This document shows positions 51,414 to 60,641 of a stretch of 64,000 bases of DNA, piece by piece. The notes below the pieces were generated by a model. That model did no database searches and was not told the DNA's origin. It worked only from the letters and a program-made list of their open reading frames with translations. Every line of letters starts with the position of its first letter. Position 1 is the stretch's first letter. Source of the stretch: JACCZX01 sp963829995 (GTDB lineage: Bacteria > Pseudomonadota > Gammaproteobacteria > Burkholderiales > Burkholderiaceae_F); the NCBI GenBank assembly GCA_963829995.1, contig CAWHKW010000024.1:1-64000 (forward strand), read 5' to 3'. Position numbers and translations under genes: made by a program.

Positions 51414-52720
51414 GCGTACTCCGGCATGTGCTCGATGCAGTGCTTGTGCTTGATGTGCTGCTCAAACTCCGACCGGTAGTGCTTGACGAATGCGCGTACC
51501 GGCATCGCGGCCGCATCACCTAGCGCGCAGATCGTCCTGCCTTGAATGTTGTCGGCCAGCGAATTCAGTAAATCAAGATCTTCAGTGCGCCCTTCCCCGT
51601 GTTCGATCCGGTGAATGATCCGGTACAACCAACCCGTTCCTTCACGGCACGGTGTGCACTGACCGCAGCTCTCCTCGAAATAAAAGTACGCGAGGCGCTC
51701 GGCCGCTTTAACCATGCAACGCGTCTCATCCATCACGATCACCGCGCCAGAGCCGAGCATCGATCCCGCTTTGGCGATCGAGTCGTAGTCCATGTCGGTC
51801 GCCATCATCAATTCGCCCGGGACGACAGGCATCGACGAGCCACCCGGAATCACGCCCTTGATCTTTTTTCCGTCACGCATGCCACCGGCCAGCTCAAGTA
51901 ACTTTGCAAACGGTGTACCGAGTGGCACTTCATAGTTGCCGGGGTACGTCACGTCACCCGACACCGAAAAGATCTTGGTGCCGCCGTTGTTCTGGCGGCC
52001 GATCTCGAGGAATTTGTCGCCGCCGTGGGTGATGATGAACGGCACCGCAGCGAACGTCTCGGTGTTGTTGATCGTCGTCGGCTTGCCGTACAGGCCATAG
52101 CTTGCCGGAAAGGGCGGCTTGAAACGCGGAAATCCCTTCTTGCCCTCGAGCGACTCGAGCAGCGCGGTTTCCTCGCCGCAGATGTATGCACCGTAGCCAT
52201 GCACTGCATGCAGTTCGAACGAATATTCGGAGCCCAGGATGTTGCGGCCGAGATAGCCGGCGTCGCGCGCCTCGGCCAGCGCTTCTTCAAAGCGCTCGTA
52301 CTCGGCCCAGGTTTCGCCGTGAATGTAGTTGTAGCCGACCGAGATTCCCATCGCATACGCGGCGATCGCCATGCCTTCGATGACGATGTGCGGGTTGTAA
52401 CGCAGAATGTCGCGATCCTTGAACGTGCCGGGCTCGCCTTCGTCCGAATTGCAGACCAGGTACTTCTGCCCCGCGTATTGCTTCGGCATGAAGCTCCATT
52501 TGAGGCCGGTCGGAAAACCGGCGCCGCCGCGACCGCGCAACGCTGACTTTTTCACTTCGGCGATGACGGCATCGGGCGTCAGCTTGTCATCGAAGACTTT
52601 GCGCAGCGCCTTGAATCCGCCGCGCTCTTCGTACGCCTTCAAGCCCCAGTTGTTGCCGTCGAGGCCTTCCAGGATCATCGGACTCAAGTGGCGGCCGTGG
52701 AAGCAGGTCTGTGCGGTCAT
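51410..52720 (-). CDS. nuoF: NADH-quinone oxidoreductase subunit F
   Basis: NADH- and FMN-binding subunit with cluster N3, 436 residues. GRGGAGFPTGLKWSFMP near residue 64 is the NADH/FMN glycine region, YICGEETALLESLEGKKG near 178 follows, and the 4Fe-4S ligands are in SCGQCTPCREGTGWLYR near 351. Its start overlaps the nuoE stop by four bases. Nothing is unusual. Confidence 0.96.
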   Translation of the reverse strand: MTAQTCFHGRHLSPMILEGLDGNNWGLKAYEERGGFKALRKVFDDKLTPDAVIAEVKKSALRGRGGAGFPTGLKWSFMPKQYAGQKYLVCNSDEGEPGTFKDRDILRYNPHIVIEGMAIAAYAMGISVGYNYIHGETWAEYERFEEALAEARDAGYLGRNILGSEYSFELHAVHGYGAYICGEETALLESLEGKKGFPRFKPPFPASYGLYGKPTTINNTETFAAVPFIITHGGDKFLEIGRQNNGGTKIFSVSGDVTYPGNYEVPLGTPFAKLLELAGGMRDGKKIKGVIPGGSSMPVVPGELMMATDMDYDSIAKAGSMLGSGAVIVMDETRCMVKAAERLAYFYFEESCGQCTPCREGTGWLYRIIHRIEHGEGRTEDLDLLNSLADNIQGRTICALGDAAAMPVRAFVKHYRSEFEQHIKHKHCIEHMPEYA

Positions 52721-53229
52721 CGCGCCGCCAACTCCAGTTCAGACAACAGCGCGTCGAGCTTCTCATTGCTCATGAAGCTTTCCATGCGCTTGTTGTTGAC
52801 CAGCAGCACGGGTGCGTCACCGCACGCACCAAAGCACTCGCCCTCTTTCAGCGTGAACGCGCCGTCGGCGGTAGTTTCGTTAAAGCCGATACCAAGCCGT
52901 CGCTTCAGATGCTCGGCGGCGCGCGTTGCGCCCGATAGCGCACACGGCAGATTGGTGCAGATCGCGATCTTGTGACGGCCGATCGGCTTCAGGTTGTACA
53001 TGCTGTAGAACGTCGCGACTTCATAAACCGCGATCGGCGGCATGCCTAGATAGCCAGCGACTTCCTCCATCGCCTCCTTCGAGAGCCAGCCGATTTCGTC
53101 CTGCGCGATCGCGAGCGCCGCCATCACCGCCGAACGGCGCCGCTCAGCGGGGAACTTTGCAATTTCGCGATCGATCTTTTGATATGCATTCGCGGACAGC
53201 ACCAAGGCGCTTTGTGGAAGCGCACTCAT
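52717..53229 (-). CDS. nuoE: NADH-quinone oxidoreductase subunit E
   Basis: Thioredoxin-fold 2Fe-2S subunit (cluster N1a), 170 residues. The ligands lie in CTNLPCALSGA near residue 92 and CFGACGDAPVLLVN near 134, and EVATFYSMYNLKPIG is conserved. The ATG at 53229 and its Shine-Dalgarno AGGGGGC come from the edge of a palindromic repeat that separates it from nuoD. The separation by 147 bases is unusual for this otherwise tightly packed operon. Confidence 0.95.
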   Translation of the reverse strand: MSALPQSALVLSANAYQKIDREIAKFPAERRRSAVMAALAIAQDEIGWLSKEAMEEVAGYLGMPPIAVYEVATFYSMYNLKPIGRHKIAICTNLPCALSGATRAAEHLKRRLGIGFNETTADGAFTLKEGECFGACGDAPVLLVNNKRMESFMSNEKLDALLSELELAAR

Positions 53230-53379
53230 GTTTGCCCCCTACGGCGCTGCGCGCCGGTCCCCCCAGGGGGAGCGAGCGCCTTGGGAGCGGCCCGGCGGCG
53301 CATGTTTGCCCCCTACGGCGCTGCGCGCCGGTCCCCCCGAGGGGGAGCGAGCGCCTTGGGAGCGGCCCGGCGGCGCTCA
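53227..53379. repeat. two tandem copies of a 74/75-base palindromic element between nuoD and nuoE
   Basis: Copy 1 (53227-53300) and copy 2 (53301-53375) are identical except for one G in the CCCCCC(G)AGGGGG centre. Both contain GGTCCCCCC...GGGGGAGC and GCGGCCCGGCGGCG, and each begins, on the minus strand, at CGCCGCCGGG and ends AGGGGGCAAACATG. The final copy gives nuoE its ribosome binding site and ATG. The same family fills the pyrG-kdsA gap. Confidence 0.85.
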
Positions 53380-54630
53380 TCGATCGATCTCCCCGAACAC
53401 GATGTCCTGTGTGCCGATGATCGTCACTGCGTCCGCAATCATGTGACCGCGCGCCATTTCATCGAGCGATTGCAAGTGCGGAAAGCCGGCGGCGCGAATC
53501 TTCAGCCGATACGGCTTGTTCGCGCCGTCCGAAATCAGATAGATGCCGAACTCGCCTTTCGGGTGCTCGACCGCCGCATACACCTCGCCCGGCGGTACGT
53601 GAAATCCCTCGGTGAACAGCTTGAAGTGATGAATCAGGTCTTCCATGCCCGTCTTCATATCGACTCGAGACGGCGGTGCAACCTTGTGATCGTCGGTCAT
53701 CACGGGACCGGGATGCCCGCGTAACCAGGCGATGCACTGCCTGATGATTGAATTGCTTTGCCGCATCTCCGCCACGCGCACCAGGTAGCGGTCGTAACAG
53801 TCGCCGTTCTTGCCGATCGGGATCTGGAAATCGAGCTTGTCGTACACCTCGTACGGCTGCTTGCGGCGCAGGTCCCATTCGATTCCCGAGCCGCGCAGCA
53901 TCGGACCGGTAAAACCGAGCTGCAGCGCACGCTCGGGCGACACCACGCCAATACCTACCAGACGCTGCTTCCAGATCCGGTTGTCGGTCAACAACGTTTC
54001 GTATTCGTCAACGTGCTTCGGAAAGCGGTCGGTGAAATCCTCGATGAAGTCGAGCAGCGAGCCTTGGCGGTTTTCGTTCAGGCGCTTGATGTCCTGTTCG
54101 CTGCGGTATTTGGTGTTCTTGTGCTGCGGCATCGCATCCGGCAGGTCGCGATACACACCGCCGGGGCGGTAGTAGGCGGCGTGCATGCGCGCGCCCGATA
54201 CCGCCTCGTACATGTCCATCAAGTCTTCGCGCTCGCGAAACGCGTACAGGAAAACCGCCATCGCGCCGACATCGAGCCCGTGCGCACCAATCCACAGCAG
54301 GTGATTCATCAAGCGCGTCAGCTCGTCGAACATCACACGGATGTATTGCGCGCGAATGGGCACGTCGACGCCGATCAGCTTCTCGATCGCCATCACGTAC
54401 GCGTGCTCGTTGCACATCATCGACACGTAGTCGAGCCGGTCCATGTACGGCACCGACTGCAGATACGTGCGCGTTTCGGCGAGTTTCTCGGTCGCGCGAT
54501 GCAAAAGCCCAATGTGAGGATCGGCACGCTCGATCACTTCGCCGTCGAGTTCCAGCACCAGTCGCAACACACCATGGGCGGCAGGATGCTGGGGGCCAAA
54601 ATTGAGCGTGTAATTCTTGATCTCGGCCAT
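53377..54630 (-). CDS. nuoD: NADH-quinone oxidoreductase subunit D
   Basis: 49-kDa quinone-site subunit, 417 residues, related to NiFe hydrogenase large subunits. NFGPQHPAAHGVLRLVLELD near residue 10 contains the quinone-site His, and HIGLLHRATEKLAE near 39, YMDRLDYVSMMCNEHAYV near 60 and the closing IGTQDIVFGEIDR are diagnostic. Its start overlaps the nuoC stop by one base. Confidence 0.96.
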   Translation of the reverse strand: MAEIKNYTLNFGPQHPAAHGVLRLVLELDGEVIERADPHIGLLHRATEKLAETRTYLQSVPYMDRLDYVSMMCNEHAYVMAIEKLIGVDVPIRAQYIRVMFDELTRLMNHLLWIGAHGLDVGAMAVFLYAFREREDLMDMYEAVSGARMHAAYYRPGGVYRDLPDAMPQHKNTKYRSEQDIKRLNENRQGSLLDFIEDFTDRFPKHVDEYETLLTDNRIWKQRLVGIGVVSPERALQLGFTGPMLRGSGIEWDLRRKQPYEVYDKLDFQIPIGKNGDCYDRYLVRVAEMRQSNSIIRQCIAWLRGHPGPVMTDDHKVAPPSRVDMKTGMEDLIHHFKLFTEGFHVPPGEVYAAVEHPKGEFGIYLISDGANKPYRLKIRAAGFPHLQSLDEMARGHMIADAVTIIGTQDIVFGEIDR

Positions 54631-55229
54631 TATTCGCGTCCGTGGCCGTAGTTTTCTTCACGAATCACACGCGGCACGATCTCGCGCGGCTCGATGGTCA
54701 CCGGCTGATAGATAACCCTCTTCTGCTCGGGGTCGTAGCGCATTTCCACGTAACCCGAGATCGGGAAGTCCTTGCGAAACGGATGGCCGACGAAACCGTA
54801 ATCGGTGAGGATCCGGCGCAGATCGGGATGGCCCTCGAACACGATTCCGTACAAATCGAACGCTTCGCGCTCGAACCAGTTCGCGCCCGCCCAGACTCCG
54901 GTAACCGATGCCACCAGCGGCAGGTCATCGTCCGCGCAGAAGGAACGAACGCGCACGCGCCAGTTATGGGTAAGCGACAGCAGATGCAGTACGACCGCGT
55001 AACGTGCGCCGTCCCAGGCGCCCTCACCATAAGAGGAGTAGTCGACTCCGCACAGGTCGATCATCTGCTCGAATGCAAGGCCGCTGTCGTCGCGCAACGT
55101 ACGAGCGACCGATAGGTGATCTTCGCCCTTGATGACGACGGTCACTTCGTCGAGAGCGATGACAAGGCGCTGCAGCCTGTCGCCCAGCGCCGACTTCAAA
55201 CGTTCGGAGAGCTCGTCCAGACGGTTCAT
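54630..55229 (-). CDS. nuoC: NADH-quinone oxidoreductase subunit C
   Basis: 30-kDa peripheral-arm subunit, 199 residues. WFEREAFDLYGIVFEGHPDL near residue 125 and RRILTDYGFVGHPFRKDFP after it form the family signature; the tail YQPVTIEPREIVPRVIREE is also typical. ATG 55229 shares bases with the nuoB stop (TGATG). The frame is open upstream in nuoB but is not coding there. Confidence 0.95.
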   Translation of the reverse strand: MNRLDELSERLKSALGDRLQRLVIALDEVTVVIKGEDHLSVARTLRDDSGLAFEQMIDLCGVDYSSYGEGAWDGARYAVVLHLLSLTHNWRVRVRSFCADDDLPLVASVTGVWAGANWFEREAFDLYGIVFEGHPDLRRILTDYGFVGHPFRKDFPISGYVEMRYDPEQKRVIYQPVTIEPREIVPRVIREENYGHGRE

Positions 55230-55705
55230 CAACGAGCGATGGTGTTTGTACGACGAATCTTGTTTTGCAACTGAATGATTCCGTAGATCAACGCTTCTGC
55301 GGTCGGCGGACATCCCGGCACATAGACGTCGACGGGCACGATGCGGTCGCAGCCGCGCACTACCGAGTAGCTGTAGTGGTAATAACCACCGCCGTTGGCG
55401 CACGAACCCATGCTGATCACCCAGCGCGGCTCGGCCATCTGGTCGTAGACCTTGCGCAATGCCGGCGCCATCTTGTTGCACAGCGTGCCAGCGACGATCA
55501 TCAGGTCCGATTGCCGCGGGCTCGGGCGGAAGAAGATGCCGAACCGATCCAGGTCATAGCGTGCCGCGCCGGCGTGCATCATCTCGACCGCGCAACACGC
55601 CAGGCCGAACGTCATCGGCCAGAGCGACCCCGTCTTCGACCAGTTCAGCACCTTGTCGACGCTGGTCGTTACGAATCCTTCGTTGAGGTGACCTTCAAGT
55701 GCCAT
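55229..55705 (-). CDS. nuoB: NADH-quinone oxidoreductase subunit B
   Basis: Carries cluster N2, the last electron donor to quinone; 158 residues. Ligand Cys pair is in FGLACCAVEMMHAGAARYD near residue 34, the third in VAGTLCNKMAPAL near 74 and the fourth in YVPGCPPTAEALIYGI near 129; SMGSCANGGGYYHYSYSV near 97 is also conserved. It starts three bases after nuoA. Confidence 0.97.
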   Translation of the reverse strand: MALEGHLNEGFVTTSVDKVLNWSKTGSLWPMTFGLACCAVEMMHAGAARYDLDRFGIFFRPSPRQSDLMIVAGTLCNKMAPALRKVYDQMAEPRWVISMGSCANGGGYYHYSYSVVRGCDRIVPVDVYVPGCPPTAEALIYGIIQLQNKIRRTNTIAR

Positions 55706-55708
55706 CGT

Positions 55709-56074
55709 CTACTCCCAGTCCAGCGCGCCTTTTTTCCATTCATAAATGAAGCCGATGGTCAGGATGGCAAGAAACAACATCATTGCCCAGAATCCCGCGC
55801 TCCACACGCCAAGATCGCCGAGCACGACGCCCCACGGGAACAGGAACGCAATCTCCAGATCGAAGATGATGAACAGGATCGCGACCAGGTAGTAACGAAC
55901 GTCGAACTTCATGCGCGCGTCTTCGAACGCTTCGAAGCCACACTCATACGGAGACAATTTTTCCGGATCCGGGTTACGCGGTCCAAGCACGGCACCGATC
56001 AGCATCGGTGCCGCACCGATCGCGAGCCCGACCAGGATGAACAGCAGAATCGGAAGATAGTTTTCGAGGATCAC
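55709..56074 (-). CDS. nuoA: NADH-quinone oxidoreductase subunit A
   Basis: Three-helix membrane subunit that opens the operon, 121 residues. LSPYECGFEAFEDARMKFDV near residue 41, with the loop Cys, and YYLVAILFIIFDLEIAFLFP near 61 are diagnostic. ATG 56074 lies 39 bases after the tRNA-Leu gene, so the operon may be transcribed together with secG and the tRNA and then processed. Confidence 0.96.
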   Translation of the reverse strand: MILENYLPILLFILVGLAIGAAPMLIGAVLGPRNPDPEKLSPYECGFEAFEDARMKFDVRYYLVAILFIIFDLEIAFLFPWGVVLGDLGVWSAGFWAMMLFLAILTIGFIYEWKKGALDWE

Positions 56075-56113
56075 GCGAGATTCACGTTATAGCCGGTGTT
56101 ACTTGCAAAACAC

Positions 56114-56198
56114 TGGTGCCCACGGGGAGACTCGAACTCCCACAGCTTTCGCCGCCACCCCCTCAAGATGGTGTGTCTACCAATTCCACCACGTGGGC
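56114..56198 (-). tRNA. tRNA-Leu (anticodon GAG)
   Basis: An 85-base class II tRNA. Acceptor stem GCCCACG pairs with CGTGGGC, the encoded CCA is at 56114-56116, the D-arm contains AATTGGTAGACAC, the anticodon stem CCATC/GGTGG holds the loop TTGAGGG with anticodon GAG, and the T-arm loop is GTTCGAGTC. The long variable arm (GGCGGCGAAAGCTG) is typical of tRNA-Leu. It lies between secG and nuoA, as in other Burkholderiales. Confidence 0.96.
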
Positions 56199-56259
56199 AG
56201 TGGAAATCCCGTGAGATTTTACATGCGGGTGCAGCGCGTACACCTTCGCCGCAGCACGT

Positions 56260-56691
56260 CTATTTCGGGATGTCGCTCGGCTTCGGCGGAGAGTCGGTCG
56301 TCGCCGGAGCCGGCGTCGCTGGAAGGGCCGTGGCGGGCGCGCTTTGCGGCGTCTGCCCGCTCGGTGTCGGAATGTCTTTCGGCGTGGTTGCCGGAGCCGG
56401 TGTGGTCGCGGGCACTCCCATCACGCCGCCGGTGTCCGATGCGGGGCGCTTGCTCTCGGTACTGGTGTACGCCAGGCCAAGCGTGGCGAGAAAAAACACC
56501 GTTGCAACAACGCCGGTACTGCGCGACAGAAAGTTTGCCGACCCCGTCGCACCGAACAGGCTGCCCGACGCACCGCCGCCGAACGCGGCGCCCATGTCCG
56601 CGCCTTTACCGTGTTGAAGCAGCACCAGCACGATGACAGCGATCGCCGCGATGACCTGCACGACGATCAGCAATGTAGTTAACCAAGCCAT
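56260..56691 (-). CDS. secG: protein translocase subunit SecG
   Basis: Auxiliary SecYEG subunit, 143 residues. Two membrane segments (LTTLLIVVQVIAAIAVIVLV and GVVATVFFLATLGLAYT) flank the conserved QHGKGADMGAAFGGGASGSL loop and GSANFLSRSTG. The Pro/Thr-rich cytoplasmic tail of about 60 residues is variable in this group. It follows tpiA by 30 bases. Confidence 0.94.
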   Translation of the reverse strand: MAWLTTLLIVVQVIAAIAVIVLVLLQHGKGADMGAAFGGGASGSLFGATGSANFLSRSTGVVATVFFLATLGLAYTSTESKRPASDTGGVMGVPATTPAPATTPKDIPTPSGQTPQSAPATALPATPAPATTDSPPKPSDIPK

Positions 56692-56721
56692 TTTGAAGCC
56701 CTTTTTTCCATAAACCGAATT

Positions 56722-57470
<749 letters not shown>

Positions 57471-57474
<4 letters not shown>

Positions 57475-58487
57475 CTTGCGCGCTCCGCGTCTGCCCGGAC
57501 CGTCAGCACGATCTTTCCCACGTGCTGGCTCGATTCCATCAGCCGATGCGCGTCGGCCGCTTGCTCGAGCGGAAAGGTGCGAAACAGCATTGGCTTGACG
57601 CGCCCAGACTCGATCAAAGGCCACACCACTTCGCGCAAACGCTTGGCGATCGCCTCTTTGAAAGCGACCGAGCGCGGACGCAGCGTCGATCCGGTCACCG
57701 TCAACCGACGGCGCAACACCGCATTCAGATCCAAGGTCGCCTTGGAGCCGCCGAGCAGCGCGATGAAGACCAGCCGGCCGTCGTCGGCCAATGATGCGAT
57801 TTCGCGCGGCAGATAGTCGCCGGCCACCATGTCGAGGATCACATCGACGCCACGACCGTTCGTCTCTGCCTTGATGACTTCCGCAAAGTCCTCGGTCCGG
57901 TAGTTGATCGCCCGTTTCGCGCCGAGTTCGACGCAAGCCTGGCATTTTTCGTCGCTGCCGGCCGTCGCAAAGACGGTGCTTCCAAGCGCCGCCGCCAACT
58001 GAATCGCGGCGACGCCGATACCGCTCGAGCCACCCTGCACCAGCAGCGATTCGCCGGGCACAAGCCGCGCGCGGTCGAACACATTGCTCCAGACGGTGAA
58101 GTAGGTTTCGGGCAACCCGGCCGCTTCGGCAAAGGACAATGCGTGTGGCTTCGGCAAGCACTGTGCAACCGGTGCAACGCAAAATTCCGCGTAGCCACCG
58201 CCTGCGACCAGCGCGCACACTTCATCGCCGATCTTGAAGCCCGAGCTTCCCACGTTGCCGCTCTCGATCGTGCCCGAAACTTCCAACCCCGGTAGATCGG
58301 AGGCTCCGGCAGGCGGCGCATAGGCGCCTTTACGCTGCAGAACATCGGGGCGATTCACGCCAGCTGCCTGGACTCGAATCAGGACTTCACCTGCCGCCGG
58401 CTGCGGAACAGGACGTTCGGTCAGCCGCAGCACTTCAGGTCCGCCGGGCTGCGAGATTTCAATGGCCTGCATCGACCGCGCGCTCAC
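57471..58487 (-). CDS. NAD(P)H-quinone oxidoreductase / zinc-independent alcohol dehydrogenase family (PIG3-like)
   Basis: A 338-residue medium-chain dehydrogenase/reductase without the zinc-ligand set. It begins MQAIEISQPGGPEVLRLTE, with VNRPDVLQRKGAYAPPAGAS near residue 44 and the cofactor motif LLVQGGSSGIGVAAIQLAAA near 144. GTG 58487 overlaps the upstream stop as GTGA and has GGAGG six bases before it. A gene of this family between pnp and tpiA is usual in Burkholderiales. Confidence 0.9.
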
Positions 58488-60599
58488 GGCTTACCTCCGA
58501 GGTGCTTCCACAGGAACGTGTATTCGATCGCGGCCATCAACGCACGCTGTTCGTTGTTCGAAGCAACGCCGTGCCCGCCTTCGATGTTTTCGTAATACCA
58601 CGCGTCGTGTCCCTGTTCGCGCATCCGCGCAAACATCTTCCGTGCATGTGCAGGATGGACGCGATCGTCGCGTGTCGACGTAATGAACAGCGTCGGCGGG
58701 TAGATCGCTTGCTTGCGCACGTTCTGGTACGGCGAGTACTTGCTGATGTATGCCCATTGCTCGGGCACATCGGGATCGCCGTACTCGGCCATCCAGCTCG
58801 CACCGGCCAGCAACTTGCTGTAGCGCTTCATGTCCAGCAAAGGCACTTGCGCCACCGCGGCGCCGAACAGTTCAGGCCGCTGCGTCAGCGCGGCACCGAC
58901 CAGCAACCCACCGTTACTTCCACCACGAATTCCGATCTGTTTCGGCTGCGCGATGCCTCGCCGCGCGAGGTCCTCGGCGATTGCTATGAAATCGTCGAAC
59001 GCGTTCTGCCGTTTTTCCTTCAACGCGGCCTGATGCCACGCCGGTCCGAACTCACCGCCGCCACGAATGTTGGCCACCACCAGTACGCCGCCGCGCGCCA
59101 GCCACGCGCGGCCGATTCCGCCGCTGTAAAACGGTTCGAGCGCGTTTTCGAAACCCCCATATCCATACAGCATGGTCGGCGCGTTTTTCGCTCCGCGCGC
59201 ACCGACCACGAAGTACGGCACGCCGGTGCCATCGCGCGATTTCGCCTCGAACTGCTGCACCGTCATGCGCGAAGCGTCGAAGAACGCAGGCATCGACTTC
59301 AACTTTTCGATCGGCTCACCGGCAGTGCCGACGAACAGCGTCGGGGGCGTCAGGAAATCCTGATACGTGATGAAAATCTGATCCGACGCGTAGCGATCGA
59401 CCGGGTGCGCGCTGGCTGCGCCCAGCGACGGCAGGTTGACCTCCTGCCGCTGCCAGCCGCTATCTGTCGGCGTCAACACGAATAAGCGGCTTCGCACGTT
59501 ATCGAGCACGTCGAGCACGATTGCGTTGCGGGTCGCCGACCAGACCTTTTGCAGCGCAGTGCGAGCGCTCGGTTCGAAAAGCACGTCGAACGCATGCCTA
59601 CCCTGCAGAAAGTCCTGTGTGCGCGTAGCGATCAGCGCGCCCGCCGGATACGCACGGCCACCGACGTTCCAGGCGGATCGAAGACGCACTATCAGCCACG
59701 GGCCGACAACTTGCGCGGCCGCGTCGTTAGGCACCGCCAGCCGCACCGGTGCGCCGTCGCGCAGCACGAACGTCTCGCCGTCGTAGAACGCGATCAAGCG
59801 CCGCACGCCTTCGGTGATCCGCATCGTGCCGTCTCGAACGTCGTGATCGACCCACGCGTCAACGCCGACATCAGTGCGTTGCCCTTCGAAGACTGTGACG
59901 GCCCGCGTCAGCGGCGTGCCGCGATGCCAACGCTTCACTATGCGCGGATAGCCGCTGTCGGTCATGCTGCCAGGGCCGAAGTCGGAGCTGACGTAGATGC
60001 GTGTCGCGGTCGCGCCATTCGACATCCGACTTGGCCTCGGGCACGACGAACCCGTCAGCTACAAACTGCTTGTTGAAGAGATCAAACTCGCGCACGACGA
60101 TCGCGTCGCCGCCGCCACGCGACAGACTGATCAGGCAGCGGTCACCGCGTGGCGGCAGGCACTGCGCGTTTTTCCAAACCCAGTTTTCCTTCTCGTCGCG
60201 CGCGAGTGCGTCGACATCGACCACGATCTCCCATACGGGCTGCGGCTTGCGATATTCGGCCCACGTCGTGCGGCGCCACAGGCCGCGCGGATTGGCGGCG
60301 TCCTGCCAGAAGTTGTAGAGGTGATCGCCATGCGCGGCAACGTGCGCAATGCGCTCGCGCGAGTCGAGCACGTCAAGCACTTGGTCTCGGATCTGCGCAA
60401 ACTCCTGGCGTTCGCGCAGCTCCGACAGAGTGCGAGTGCTCGCCGCGCGCGCGAAATCGAGAGCGCGCGCGCTGTCAACTTCTTCGAGCCAAAGATACGT
60501 GTCGGCGAGTTCGTTGGACATGGCAGCCTGCGCCGGCACCGCGCTGACCCACGCAGCGCCGGCGATCAGAAAGAGAATTCTCGTAACGTCGCGACGCAT
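58484..60599 (-). CDS. secreted prolyl oligopeptidase-family (S9) serine peptidase, with one frameshift
   Basis: About 700 residues. A signal peptide (MRRDVTRILFLIAGAAWVSA, then VPAQA) precedes the mature start DTYLWLEEVDSARALDFA. The beta-propeller part breaks at 59995-60003, where one extra base separates AKSDVEWRDRDT from IYVSSDFGPGSMTDSGYP. The catalytic domain is intact: Ser in GIRGGSNGGLLVGAALTQ, Asp in TSTRDDRVHPAH and His in ENIEGGHGVASN. Family members cleave short peptides after proline or have wider specificity. It sits between pnp and the quinone oxidoreductase gene, which are adjacent in many relatives. Confidence 0.88.
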
Positions 60600-60641
60600 G
60601 CAGACAATGGCGCCGTTGAAGGCGCCGGAGCCCAATGAAAA

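Noticed and set aside
53227..53379. CRISPR-type array
   Set aside because: Only two direct copies exist, with no spacers, and the unit is itself palindromic and matches an intergenic element at 27.1 kb.
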